DNA of 64,000 nucleotides from Rhizophagus clarus (taxonomy: Eukaryota; Glomeromycota; Glomeromycetes; Glomerales; Glomeraceae): assembly GCA_015698045.1 (NCBI GenBank), contig BLAL01000053.1:2501-66500 (forward strand), given 5' to 3'. Numbering within the stretch: the first letter of the stretch is position 1; the number at the start of each line of letters is the position of its first letter. The notes below the pieces were generated by a model that worked only from the letters and a program-made list of their open reading frames with translations, ran no database searches and was not told the DNA's origin. Shown here piece by piece: positions 12,149-22,715 of the stretch. The position numbers were made by a program, and so were the translations under genes.

Positions 12149-13314
12149 AAAATTATATGATAAATGTTTATATGTATGTAAGGGTTTGGTAGGTATGTAA
12201 TAAGATCGTGAATAAATTGTGGGAATGACTAAATTATAAGGTTTAGTGATTTTTTATATGTAGATAGTCGTAATAATTTTGAAGTGTATGTTGAAACTAT
12301 ACATGTATAATTATAATTGTGAGGGTAGTATGAATGAAGTGCGCAATGTCTGCAGGGCACAAATATGTGATATTGTCATGTAGGAGTGACAGGATCATAA
12401 GTCGAGAATGTAGAAGATAAACGGGAGGAACATAATATTGGAATATAATGTTGAAAATAGGTTATTGATGATGAAGAATCATTTTCTCTAGAAACTGTTT
12501 TGCCTAAGACAATGTCTCTTTTAGTATCATCCCAAAAATAGACCCACTCATTTGTAGGGCGTTCGACTGGGAGAGAGTTGTTGATTGAAGGTTGCTTGAT
12601 AGGTAGGTTAAATACTTGAACATCGGGTAAAGGATGAGTGAGTTGTCTATGTTGACTGAAGGTAAAATCTTGTTTGAAACGTGAAAACCATCTGGGAACA
12701 GGACCACTGTATTTAGATGAATGTTTTTCTTTGACTTCATCCCATGATAAGAGGTAATATCCATCAGATGAGACCATTTGATCTATAAATAAAATACGTT
12801 TGTTACATAGTAATTGAATATCAATAGAGATAAGATTATTCATATAATTACGAATGGGGGTAGAACCACCTATAGTAGAAAGTGAAAAATTGAAAGAAAA
12901 TTAAAATTGTATTCGTTAAGGAGACAGATGATTTTAGTTAAGTGAGTAAGTTTTTTAATAGTGTTATAAAGTGATATCTAACGGGAAAAATGGGAGCCAT
13001 AATTCATATAAAGTTTGATAAAGTTTATAAATAGCTAATGAAGAAAGGGACGGATTATTAAAAATGATGGTAACTAAACTAGATTGTGCTTTTAATTGAT
13101 TATCAAACAAATTAATAATGTTTGGGAAAAAAGAGTTGTATAATATCTGATCAGCTGTTGAAAGTGGGAGAGAAAGAGAATTTTTATATAAACGTTTAAT
13201 AGGTCTAAGTAAAGAATTGCATTGGAGGTACGTGAGAATACAAAATTGCATTTGGTATTCAAGATAAGGAATGAGTACTCTATTGACTATATATCTAATA
13301 TGGTCGTGTGTGAG

Positions 13315-14620
13315 TCATTTCAAAATAAGAGTATGATAAATGTGATTGATGGTTTGTTTAAGTTTTTTAATAATAGGTTTTTGGCAATTTAAGGGGTTAA
13401 ACTGAACTCCTAAGATTCTTTCAGAACTGTGAATCGTGGTGATTGGAATAGTAAATTGTTGAGAATCTAAAGTGATAGTATACGAGCTATTATGATTACG
13501 TGTAGTGGTCATGATCTTGTATTTGTTAATGTTGACTTTGATGTTGGCTAATTTGTAAAAAGAATTAGCAAGGTCTAGAATAGTGTTTAACGAGTCTAGA
13601 GAATTTAAATACCAAGTGGTGTCATCAAAATAACCATTGATGCAATTAATATATTTGTAGTTAATATCCATTTGAAGAGAATATATGTTGCGAATGTGTT
13701 TAATAAAAGTAGTATAACCAAACAACAAGTACTATCGGTTAATTAGGCTAAACATAGGGTCATAAAAAATAACCCATAATAACAGAAAAATAGTATGGCC
13801 TTGATCTATTCCTTGTAACATTAAGAAAGGAGTTGATAGCGTTCGATTCAGCAAGATCACTTGATTGAAACGGTTGGTAAAAGTTTGACATATGAAATTT
13901 GTGATATTCTGAGAAATTTTTAAACGTAATAATGAGAGATGTAACAATCGAATGTCCACTCTGTCGTATGTTTTACTGAGATCTTGGATAGTGATCCATA
14001 AATCTTATTTGTCACATGAAGTACGTTTATATTGGTTGTTGAAATTTACAGATTCTATTGCGTGTTAAATGTTAACAAGGGGTTTATAAGTAAATTGGCC
14101 TTTTAGACCTGCACGGTTATTGTATTGTAATATATTGTGTTCTGAAAGGGTATTATTGAGACGTTGAGTAATGATGAAATAGAGTATTTTTTGTGATGTT
14201 TCCAATAAGGTTATAGGACAGGTGTTTGATAGAAGGTATTCCCATTTGTATAGTTTTGGAATGGAAAAAATGAGTGCTTGTTTCCAGGCTTTAGGTAAAG
14301 TAATATATTTAAGACATAAATTAAAAAAAATAACTAATTTAGATAAAATAGAAGGGTGTAGATGTTTGATATCTTCATATGTTATCTCTAAAAGGCCGGA
14401 TGCCTTATTATGCGGTAAGGTTTTGAGAATTTTAAGTAATTCTTGTATTGTAACAGGAGAATTGAGTGAAGATTACCAAGTTGTATCAATACTTAGTATC
14501 AGTACGTATTCTTGTTTCCACTGGTCAGAAAGATCTTCTATAGACTTATAAACCGTGATTAAGGTTAAACCTGCGTGAGATTGAAAATGAAGTCTCGCTT
14601 GTTCAGCAATCGTTTATGAA
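13315..14620 (-). pseudogene. LINE reverse transcriptase domain, decayed
   Basis: Successive minus-strand segments carry the RT hallmarks: a WKQALIFPIPK-like block, CPITLLETSQKIL (the RPITL motif), NNRAGLKGQFTYKPL, QDLSKTYDRVD (the D-x-x-K-A-Y-D motif with Ala replaced by Thr), GIDQGHTIFLLLWVIFYDP (the GxxQGxxxSP...D block), and GYFDDTTWYL, the position of the YADD/FADD catalytic box. The box keeps both Asp residues but has Phe in place of Ala. An in-frame stop near 14069 follows KPLVNI. In a live LINE this domain copies the element RNA at the nicked target. Confidence 0.8.
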
Positions 14621-15499
14621 TTGGTAGTATATACAGGTATATTAGAGCCTTGTGGTGTATAAATTAAATAATCTAACGTAATATGACGTGATTTTCTGTT
14701 TAATAGAGAGTTTAACATTTTATTTTAATTATTGTTTAGGTCAGAATTTCTTCTTTCAATAAAATAATTGATTCTATCAGTTGACCATTTTGTTTTTTTA
14801 TCTTTGTAAAGTTGCTGATAAAGTTGTAATAATAAATGTATACTATATCATACGTTGGTATAGTTTTGTTTAGTAATAACCTTTGGCCAAGTAAAAGTGA
14901 TTTGATTGCTGTTTTGCATGTTGAGCTTATAAGTTAAATTAAGTAAAAATCTTTAATACGTCCAATTGCGAGAGAAATAGTCTTTCCAAAGATCATCAGG
15001 GATTGATGTTATATCCTGGAGAGGGTTAGGATCAATATTATTTGTAAGACAAATGAGTTTCTTAATACGTGTAGTATTGAAAATTTGTTTGATATTTTGA
15101 AGTTTAAATATGTTATTATATAATTGGCGAATCTTTAAAGGAGGTAGAGTGGGATCTGATGGTCTTTTACATTTTGGTAAATGATTATTTTTAATTGAGG
15201 ATATGGTGTCAGTAAAGTCTACCCATAAATCGTCTAATAATGCTACAGGTGTGTCATCTGCTACGGTAATATGATTGAAAGCAAATTTTGATGTTTTTGT
15301 ATAAGGTTCCTAACACTTTGCGCTGAGGTGTTTGTATGGTATATAAGTGCAGATTTGTGTTTTGTTCTGTGATTTTGTTTTGGAGTGTTTTGATTTAATA
15401 AATGAATTAGCATAAAGGAAAGAATATACAATTTTGTGATCTGTTGTGAAAAAGGAATTTGGTATGGAGACTGTATTTGAGTGAACAGTCGTTTATATA

Positions 15500-15588
15500 G
15501 TCTGTGGTGAACAGAATATTCCATCTATACGATGAGAACAGTGTGTAATAGGTGGTTTATCTTGGGATAAATTATGGTGTTCCACATC
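15500..15588 (-). pseudogene. Tail of the LINE AP-endonuclease domain
   Basis: Minus-strand codons from 15588 read DVEHHNLSQDKPPITHCSHR followed by IDGIFCS. The TH...S.IDGI pattern is the closing catalytic block of endonucleases of the EEP fold found in LINE ORF2 proteins. The block starts exactly at the junction with the inverted terminal sequence at 15589, and its partner block is at 31314. Confidence 0.7.
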
Positions 15589-16050
15589 AGGAAATTTTAT
15601 AGTGCGAAAAGTTGCGCAAGATTACGCATCGTAATATTTCGTAAGTTTTCAGACCCGCTGCAAGTTTGTGGAAGAGTAATATTTCGTAACTTTTTAAAAT
15701 ATTTTGAAATATTATGATATGCAAAGTTTCGTAATTTTACAGTTCGTAATATTCCGTAATTTTACGCATTCACAATATTTCGTAATTTTACATAATATTT
15801 CGTAAATTTCCAGACCCGTCACAAGTTTGCGTAAGCGTAATATTTTGTAACTTTTTAAAATATTTCGAAATATTACGATATGCAAAGTTTCATAATTTTA
15901 CGGTTCGTAATATTGTGTAATTTTATTGCATAATATTTCGCAACTTTTTAAAATATTTTGACGATTCATAATTTTACATAAATATTTTGTAATGTTTCAA
16001 AATTCATTTTTGTACTATAAGTTTATATAATGTATATTTTATTAGATATA
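15589..16050. repeat. Left subterminal CGTAATATTTCG repeats of the composite unit
   Basis: Variants of CGTAATATTTCGTAACTTTT and TTACGNNNCGTAATATT recur about every 20-50 bases in both orientations, including two copies of a block containing CAGACCCG(C/T). The same vocabulary appears at 30.9-31.3 kb and 59.85-60.3 kb. Confidence 0.7.
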
Positions 16051-16259
16051 ATATGAATTAAATTATAAAAATTACAAGTATTTATTACTATATACAGAAT
16101 ATATAAAAGTAAAAAAAGAAAGAGTAACGATACAATTAGATGTAAAAAGAAGAGAAACAGCTATAGTAACGTTGGTATTAGATATAAATATAAAAGAAAT
16201 ATTGTTAGTATTGTTAGTATTAAGGTAAAAAGAGTTAAAGAAACAGTAAAAGGAGTAAA

Positions 16260-16850
16260 AGAAATATGGATATTATCGTTAGTATTAAAGTACAAGTAGA
16301 AAGGAATAAAGGAAACGTAGATAGTATTGTTAGTATTACGACATAAAGTAATAAAGAGGTAAAAAAAACGCGTTAATATTAAAATAATTAGTATTAATAA
16401 ATAAATATTTCTATACCTGCAAAGTAATTGAACAAAAGAATAAAGAAATAAAGAGAAAGGAAAAAAAACATGTTGTTAGTATTGTTAGTATCGTTAGTAT
16501 TAAAGTACAAGTAAAAAGGAATAAAGAAAATATGGATATTATTGTTAGTATTACGATACAAAGTAACAAAGAGGTAAAAAAAAACGCGTTAATATTAAAA
16601 TAATTAGTATTAATAAATAAATATTTCTATACCTGCAAAGAGAATAAAGAAATAAAGAGAAAGGAAAAAATAAACATGTTATTAGTATTGTTAGTATCGT
16701 TAGTATTAAAGTACAAGTAAAAAGGAATAAAGGAAACATGGATATTATTGTTAGTATTACGATACAAAGTAACAAAGAAGTAAAAAAAATGAAAATAATT
16801 AGTATTAATAAACAAATATTTCTATACCTGCAAAGCAATAAATTATGAAA
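16260..16850 (-). repeat. Three tandem units of about 200 bp with AG|GT junctions
   Basis: Blocks ending near 16426, 16636 and 16832 share AAAGTACAAGTAAAAAGGA, ACGATACAAAGTAA(C)AAAGA, AATAATTAGTATTAATAAA and CTATACCTGCAAAG. On the minus strand each unit contains TCTTTGCAG immediately followed by GTATAG, an acceptor abutting a donor. Small Ile/Leu-rich frames across it follow from the repeat. Confidence 0.6.
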
Positions 16851-17072
16851 TATATGTAAATATATTGTATATAATTAAAGAAATAATAGAAAGAAGAGAC
16901 AAAAAAATTAAAATATTGAACAAAAGAATAAAGAAATAAGAGACAAAAATAAATAAGACAAAAAATGCGTGCATGATTAAATGATTAAATCACATGCAAG
17001 GATCAACCTAATTTTGATTGGCCAGAAAATACGATATCGTAAAATTACGGAAATCCGCATTTTAAAAAATCA

Positions 17073-17272
17073 TGTACATCGTTACAGAAATTGTATATGC
17101 ACAATTACTAAATATTATCCTCTCGTGATAAATTAAAAATTATCAACACAAATTCAACACAAATTCAACAAATTTAACGAAATTTGGCCAAAATTAACAA
17201 ATTTTTTACCAGAATTATCAACACAAATTGAACACAAATTTCAGCTACGATTTATTTATGTCACACCCGTAT
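17073..17272 (+). repeat. Left terminal inverted repeat of the Plavaka-like element
   Basis: This matches the reverse complement of 25005-25235 over nearly its whole length with scattered mismatches and small indels, including an internal run of AACACAAATTCAAC direct repeats. Confidence 0.8.
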
Positions 17273-17363
17273 TGTTAAGAATTAATAACCATTTTATTTA
17301 TTAAAACTATATTATTATGGTAAAAAAAATGCTATTACGAGTGATATATATAAAAAATAATAT

Positions 17364-18763
17364 TTATTTCCTATGCAACCCATAATTCTCTAATAAACTA
17401 TTTACATACCGACCTTCCTCCTCCGTGTTATAAGAGTCACTAGAAAGTATATCATCGTCAGCTATGCCATCGTTAGCCGCACCATTATTGGCCGCACTAT
17501 CATTAACCGCACTATCGTTAGGCCTACCATCGTTAGTCGCACCATTGTCAGCCGCACCTGCTCCATCGTCAGCTGCTCCATCACCACCATTATCTACATC
17601 ATTACCATCATGAGAATCATCGTCCGAATGTGTAAATTTATCCCTATTTTCCAACTTTTGCTAAAAATAAATAAATAAATAAATAAACTGTAATTCAAAT
17701 AATTCATATTTTGCAAATTGTAAATTAAAAACTTACTAAGTTGTTGATTATCTTCGACTTCATTATACTTTCGCTCATTTGAATGTTTTGATTATTAGGA
17801 TTTAAGTACGTTTCACATATGCTAATTGCATAAGCTATTTGGGTTTTTGAGGGATTTTTATTTTCTTTTCGTAACTTATCGATTATCAGCAACATATATG
17901 TCGTAGATTGCCCATCTTTAACCTTTTTAAATAGGTTGTTGTAACATCTTTTCACCTCCGGCTTACTCTTCCATTCCTGAATCTTTGACGGACTAACCTG
18001 AGTATTAATAGACGGTAATTTATGCCCAGTTGCTTTAAAAACAGAATACATAACATCTTTGACTCTAGACATGAACGTCCCTCGTATGCTTCTATGTTGT
18101 TGTACTAACTATTAAAAAAAAATATTAGTATGAAATTTAATAAAATTCATAATTGCTTTAACTTACAGTCGGGGCAATTTTTTTTTCGAAAAAAATAATC
18201 CATTGATTTTTTTTGAACTGGCGTATAAATTCTGGGTTTTCGTCTTTTAAATATTTTTCAGTAGCGAGTCTGTACTCGTCTTGCGAAGGATAAATAAAAT
18301 TTTCAAATAAAATTTTCAACACCTTCTTAACGAACTCCTAATCAAACGAGGTTAGCATTTCAGGTTTACATTAAATAATATTCATCTTTATTACCTTTAT
18401 ATACTCCGGATCTATTGTATTATTATTTTTGTTATCATCGTTGAGCTTTTTTTCTATGCCCGAGAGACGGATTTCAAGATTTTTTTGTCTAGTGATAAGA
18501 ACTTCAAGCTTAGAAATTATCTGCGAATTGGTTCTTAATAGTTTCTCTATTGATTTTTTATTAACTTTAACAATAAAATATAATTTACTATATATTATAT
18601 AATTTCTTATAAAAAATATGATACATATCATGTCATATATACCTTCAACGTTATCGTCTGATAATCTTATTCGTTTCTCGGCTTCACTACTCTTCTCAGT
18701 ATTACGTCTTGAGATTCTTTTATTATCATCAATATTTCGTTTTTCACCACGTTTTGTAGCCAT
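17364..18763 (-). CDS. Accessory protein of the Plavaka-like transposon, function unknown
   Basis: Five exons can be joined with consensus splice sites: 18763-18643, 18564-18395 (or starting 18546), 18337-18167, 18108-17737 and 17660-17364, giving about 376 residues with no stop. The N-terminus is basic (MATKRGEKRNIDDNKR) and is followed by a probable coiled coil. The middle, from FMSRVKDVMYSVFKATGHKL onward, is a compact Lys-rich helical region. The C-terminus is acidic with a degenerate Ala-Asn-Asp/Gly repeat (GATNDGRPNDSAVNDSAANN). The intron before exon 3 has a GCTAAC branch site and ends GATTAG. It is transcribed away from the transposase and ends beside the left inverted repeat. An accessory DNA-binding or regulatory role is possible, but no family is recognised. 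Its intactness contrasts with the broken transposase. Confidence 0.6.
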
Positions 18764-18979
18764 CGGGATAATATGTGAAGGAGGAGATATGAACTAAACT
18801 CGAAAAGAAGAAAAAGATATTACTAGAAATTTGAAGAGGAACTAGAAATACAAAAGAAGAAAAATATGAGAAAAAGGGGAAAGACATGAACCAGAAATTT
18901 GAAAATGAGGAACTAAAAATACGAAAAAGGGGAAATACATGAATCAGATGTTCAGAAAAAGAAGGCAAACTGTCATAAC

Positions 18980-19450
18980 GTCATTTTCGCCATTCTATAC
19001 TAAAAAAGAAAAAAAACTTGCGAAATATTGCGAAAAATGGATAAACTAATGCGAAATATTACGAAAAATGAATGAACTAATGCAAAAATTTTGCATCGTG
19101 ATATTACGAAAAAAAAATTGTAACACTTTCATGAGAGAATTTTTAAAAAAACTCTCATAAAAGCATATAGTACAATCGAAGTATTAATCAACACCCATTT
19201 ATAAAAAAATAAGATGTTACACATGTTGGGGCTTTGTATGCATAGCAAAAAAAAAGTTGCAGCCAGTGAACTCATTTGGCTGATCAGATTGATAGTGATC
19301 TTGAACGCTTATAACTGATTATCGCATAAATTTGTGGCTGATCATCCGTCCATTATTGTAAAATGTGTTAAGCCAATAAATTTGCGGCTGATTATCAGAT
19401 GATTAGCCGATTGAATAAGCCGTATTAGCCATCCGGATTCTTACAGCCCG
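18980..19450. other. Intergenic region between the two divergent transposon genes
   Basis: This stretch holds CGAAATATTACGAAAAATG repeats near 19020-19110 and several GGCTGATCA/TTAGCC inverted motifs (19250-19440). It probably includes the promoters of both genes. No gene is visible. Confidence 0.45.
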
Positions 19451-19454
19451 TTAC

Positions 19455-19670
19455 AGCAAATTCAAAATATGCGAAACATTCAGCACTTTTGCTGTCAGGT
19501 TCGCGGGTTGACAGGTTGCCGGCAAGTTGAAATAGTAAACAAAATAATAAATAATATTTATATGTTACATCATAGACTTGTTACATTTATTTTTAGATTT
19601 GCCAGCCCACGAACTCGGCAAGTTCCTGGCAGCAAAATTGCTGAGTGTTTCGCATATTTTAAAATTTTGC
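19455..19670. repeat. Foldback (MITE-like) element of about 215 bp
   Basis: The left arm, AAATATGCGAAACATTCAGC and onward through TGCTGTCAGG, is repeated as its reverse complement at the right end (GCTGAGTGTTTCGCATATTTT). The paired arms are about 50-60 bases long and surround an AT-rich centre. An apparent small open frame across it reflects the arms only. No transposase is present. Confidence 0.6.
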
Positions 19671-20734
19671 TATAATGCGTAAATTTGCGAATGATTCCGC
19701 GATATTAGCCACCAGATTCTTACAGCCAGTTCCATTCATTAATGCGTAAATTTGCGTAGTCGTATCTATTCAAATAACTCAATCAATTGTAATCCAGTCA
19801 ATTAATTCATAAATTTTTACAATGAAATATAATTTTATTAGCACACAAAATCTCATATAAATTGAATAGTGAATTGATACTTTTCATCAAATTTGACGCG
19901 TTAATTTAGCAACATGAGTTTCAAATGCCCCCTTTGTATGCGAATATTTAGTCAACGCTTTGCATATACTTAACACGCCCAAAAATGCTTAAAAAATGTA
20001 GAAGTAGAAGTAGAAGAAGATGATGATAATAATGATAGTGAAAAATATAGCAGTGAAATGGATACAAGAAGTAATCTAAGTAGTGAATATGAAAATGATA
20101 AAGTTGAGGTAATTATGTTATTTCAGATTATTCTTTTTAAAGCTCTTAAGAAAAAGCTCAAATTATACTAACTCATTTGGTTTATAATTTTAGGTGGATG
20201 ATGATAATGATGTACAAAATATGTCATTTGACAGTATTGGAAGTGCAATATCAGAGATGAGCCTTGAAGATAGTAACTTTGAAAATATATTAGATTCATC
20301 TGAAGAGCCTGAAATTTTTGAAGAACCCAAAAATCTCAATACCAAAACTTGCACAGAATTTCCTAATGATGCTTATAAAGATCTAATGTTATTAGTAACG
20401 AAATATAAAATAAACAATAAAGGTGGTAATGAAATAATACGTTTTTTTAATAAACATTCAAATCTTACAGAATCACCATTACCAAAAAATATCGAACAGA
20501 GACGAGCATTTATGAATAATATGAAGTTTTCTAATTTAGAATTTAGTAAAGTTCTTATAACAAAACATGAGGATAAAGATTATTTTCTTTATTATCAAAA
20601 CTTAATACAGTGCATCAAAAATGTCTTAACTGTTCCTGACATAATACAAAATTTTGCGCTATCTTACGAAAACTATGAGGTAAATAGTAAATATTAGTTA
20701 ATTCAATAATCTAAATAATATTTATTTTAATTTA

Positions 20735-22715
20735 TAAAACTCTTCCCCGTTCTGTTCACAACCATAATAAAATTTAAAACAAAAATTTTTTTTTATTTTA
20801 TTTAATAACGACGTTATGGAGATGAGTCAAAATAAATATTTTATGGAAGAAGAATATCTCCCTACTGACAACGACTCTTCTTCTGAAGTTGAAGAGTCCT
20901 CTTCTACCATTTCTTATTCAGTTTATAGAGAGGGTGATGAGCCCCCTCCTCCTCAGCGCACTTGGACCAAAGTTCAGTCCAAGAAAAAAGGGAAAAAGAA
21001 ACAGAAGAAAAACAAAAACAAGCAACCTGTATCTTCACCACGGGCCTCTATCCCTTCGATAGTAACAACGGATGCTCAAATTACTTCGTGGTGTATACAA
21101 TATGAACAACATGTTCTTGCTTTGCTTGACGAAAATTTTCAACATATTACAAGTAGCACTGCCCAGGAACAAGGCAAAAGGTTAATAAAGACCTTTGGCG
21201 CTGCTGCTGAACCTGTAAGATACAAAGACATATCACGCAAAACAAATATTCCAAACACACTGGTATCTTTGATAATACACTCAGGCCTAAGGATTTTTGA
21301 AGCTTTTCTTCACCAGCCTGAATTTTTTCAAAAAATATCGTCCAACCTTGAGGAAAAAGTGGGCGGTCCAGTTGCAGATGGAATTTCACGTGATATACAG
21401 AATCTGGTAAATTCTGGTGACTCACACCTAGTCACACCACCGATAATACCTGAATTAGGAATATCTCAGCCTGGTACCACCTCAAAATCGCCGATTATGC
21501 CCAAGCAGCGACCGCTTACAGCTGATGAGGAATTGATTGATATAAACATGAAGAACGCCAATGATGATACACCTATACCTCCGAATCCTTCCGGTAGTAG
21601 TAATACTACGCCAAAAGATAAGAAGAAAAAGAAGGTTTCAGAAAAATCAGTGGAAAAAATAATCGTTGATACTAACATTCCTAATGAAAAAGTTAATAAC
21701 ATTAGGGATATCTTCGTTTATGACGTACCTTCAAGTTGGTCCCACAAAAAAATACTTGCTGAACTTAAAGCGTGGGGAGATCCTATCTCGATGACTGTGA
21801 AGAAGCAAAGGAAATACCAAACGCTTCGAATCAAAATATGTCTCTCAACTTTCGCACTCGCTTCCTTCGAACAGGGGATATAGCAATACTCCCTTGGTGA
21901 TATATCGGTACGTTGGTTCTCTGGAAACTGGTCGCTACACCAAAGGAAAAAAAGAGAACAGTTTCGCTTATACCTTAATGATTTACCTCAAGAATCTCGT
22001 TATTGGTCAACATGGGAACGCACTACTCCTTCTCAGGAAATGTTTGGTAATTTACTAATCAAAGCAATTAAACATTTTGAAACAGGTGGAAAGGCCTCGA
22101 TTGTAGTCTTCTTCGAAAAATATGAGGATGTGGAAATCTGTAGGAGAACCAGATTTAATTTCAATCACAACGATGTTGACTATTCTCTCCCATGGTGTTC
22201 AGCTCCCCTTACTGCCTTACAAACAAAAAAGTCCAAGGATTCCTCTGGTTCGACTAAGAAGTCCAAAAGTAAAGACTCCTCTAAGAAGACCAAGAATTCT
22301 AGTTCCTCAAAAACTCACTCGGCTAATTCTAAACCTAACAAGGACAAAACGAAGACTTCGAAAAAGTCAAAAGACAAGAAGAAGAAGAAGTCCTCGGGCA
22401 AGAAGACTGACGATAAGATGGATGTTGTCAAACTCTTGCTAACTCTAATATCTAAATTTTAGTCTTAGATAGTATTTTAATTTTTTTTTTTTGGGTTGGG
22501 TTCTGTGTTGGATGGGTTGCTACAATTTTCTTCCTTAATTGGAAATTGGGACTTTGGTCCGACTGGTCATCCTATTTCGATGGAATTGGAGTCTGTTTAA
22601 TTCTAACTACTTTTTCAGAGTTGGTTTTGATATAGTTAGTCTTTTTTGTACTCTTGACGTCGCCCTAAGGGCATTTACTTAATAAAGTAATTGGTTTCAA
22701 AAAATAAAAAAATAA
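20735..22715 (+). mobile_element. 1981-bp LINE-type insertion with 18-bp target-site duplication, inside the transposase intron
   Basis: The sequence AATATTTATTTTAATTTA occurs at 20717-20734 and again at 22716-22733, flanking the insertion. The 3' end has an A-rich tail (CAAAAAATAAAAAAATAAA) after a hairpin-capable GCCCTAAGGGC and TTAATAAAGTAA. Such a long duplication and A-rich end are the signature of target-primed reverse transcription. Only an ORF1-like protein is encoded, with no reverse transcriptase, so the copy must have been mobilised in trans. Same-strand insertion inside an intron leaves the host exons joinable. Confidence 0.8.
20816..22462 (+). pseudogene. LINE ORF1-like protein with one internal stop
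   Basis: A single frame runs from ATG 20816 to TAG 22460, broken only by TAG at 21881 (a likely CAG to TAG change), for about 548 residues. The N-terminal third is acidic then Lys-rich (KKKGKKKQKKNKNK). The middle has a helical segment (about residues 85-200), and residues about 295-350 (IRDIFVYDVPSSWSHKKILA...) look like an RRM-type fold entry (beta strand, helix, then MTVKKQRKYQTLRIKI). The tail is Ser/Lys-rich (SKDSSGSTKKSK repeats) and probably binds RNA. RNA-binding ORF1 proteins with these parts occur in fungal LINEs. The exact family is not identified. Confidence 0.6.

Larger units (their letters stand above)
10560..15588 (-). mobile_element. 3' half of a LINE retrotransposon (reverse transcriptase and RNase H), decayed
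   Basis: Minus-strand reading gives, in order, the last part of an exonuclease-endonuclease-phosphatase domain (THCSHRIDGIF near 15530), a linker, a reverse transcriptase (about 14620-13315), a connecting region, and an RNase H (12148-11813). Numerous stops and frame changes show that it is dead. It begins abruptly at 15588 in the middle of the endonuclease domain. The missing first part, with the upstream ORF1, lies at 31313-34850 on the same strand, so the two pieces are read as one LINE split by a later insertion. The 3' end is placed near 10560 by loss of coding signal and is approximate. Confidence 0.8.

Noticed and set aside
14222..14551. 109-codon plus-strand frame
   Set aside because: It is antisense to the LINE reverse transcriptase, whose motifs read on the minus strand.
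18338..18340. TAG on the minus strand that first looked like a nonsense codon in the accessory gene
   Set aside because: It is the acceptor (GATTAG) of a 57-nt intron with a GCTAAC branch site; skipping it keeps the frame intact.
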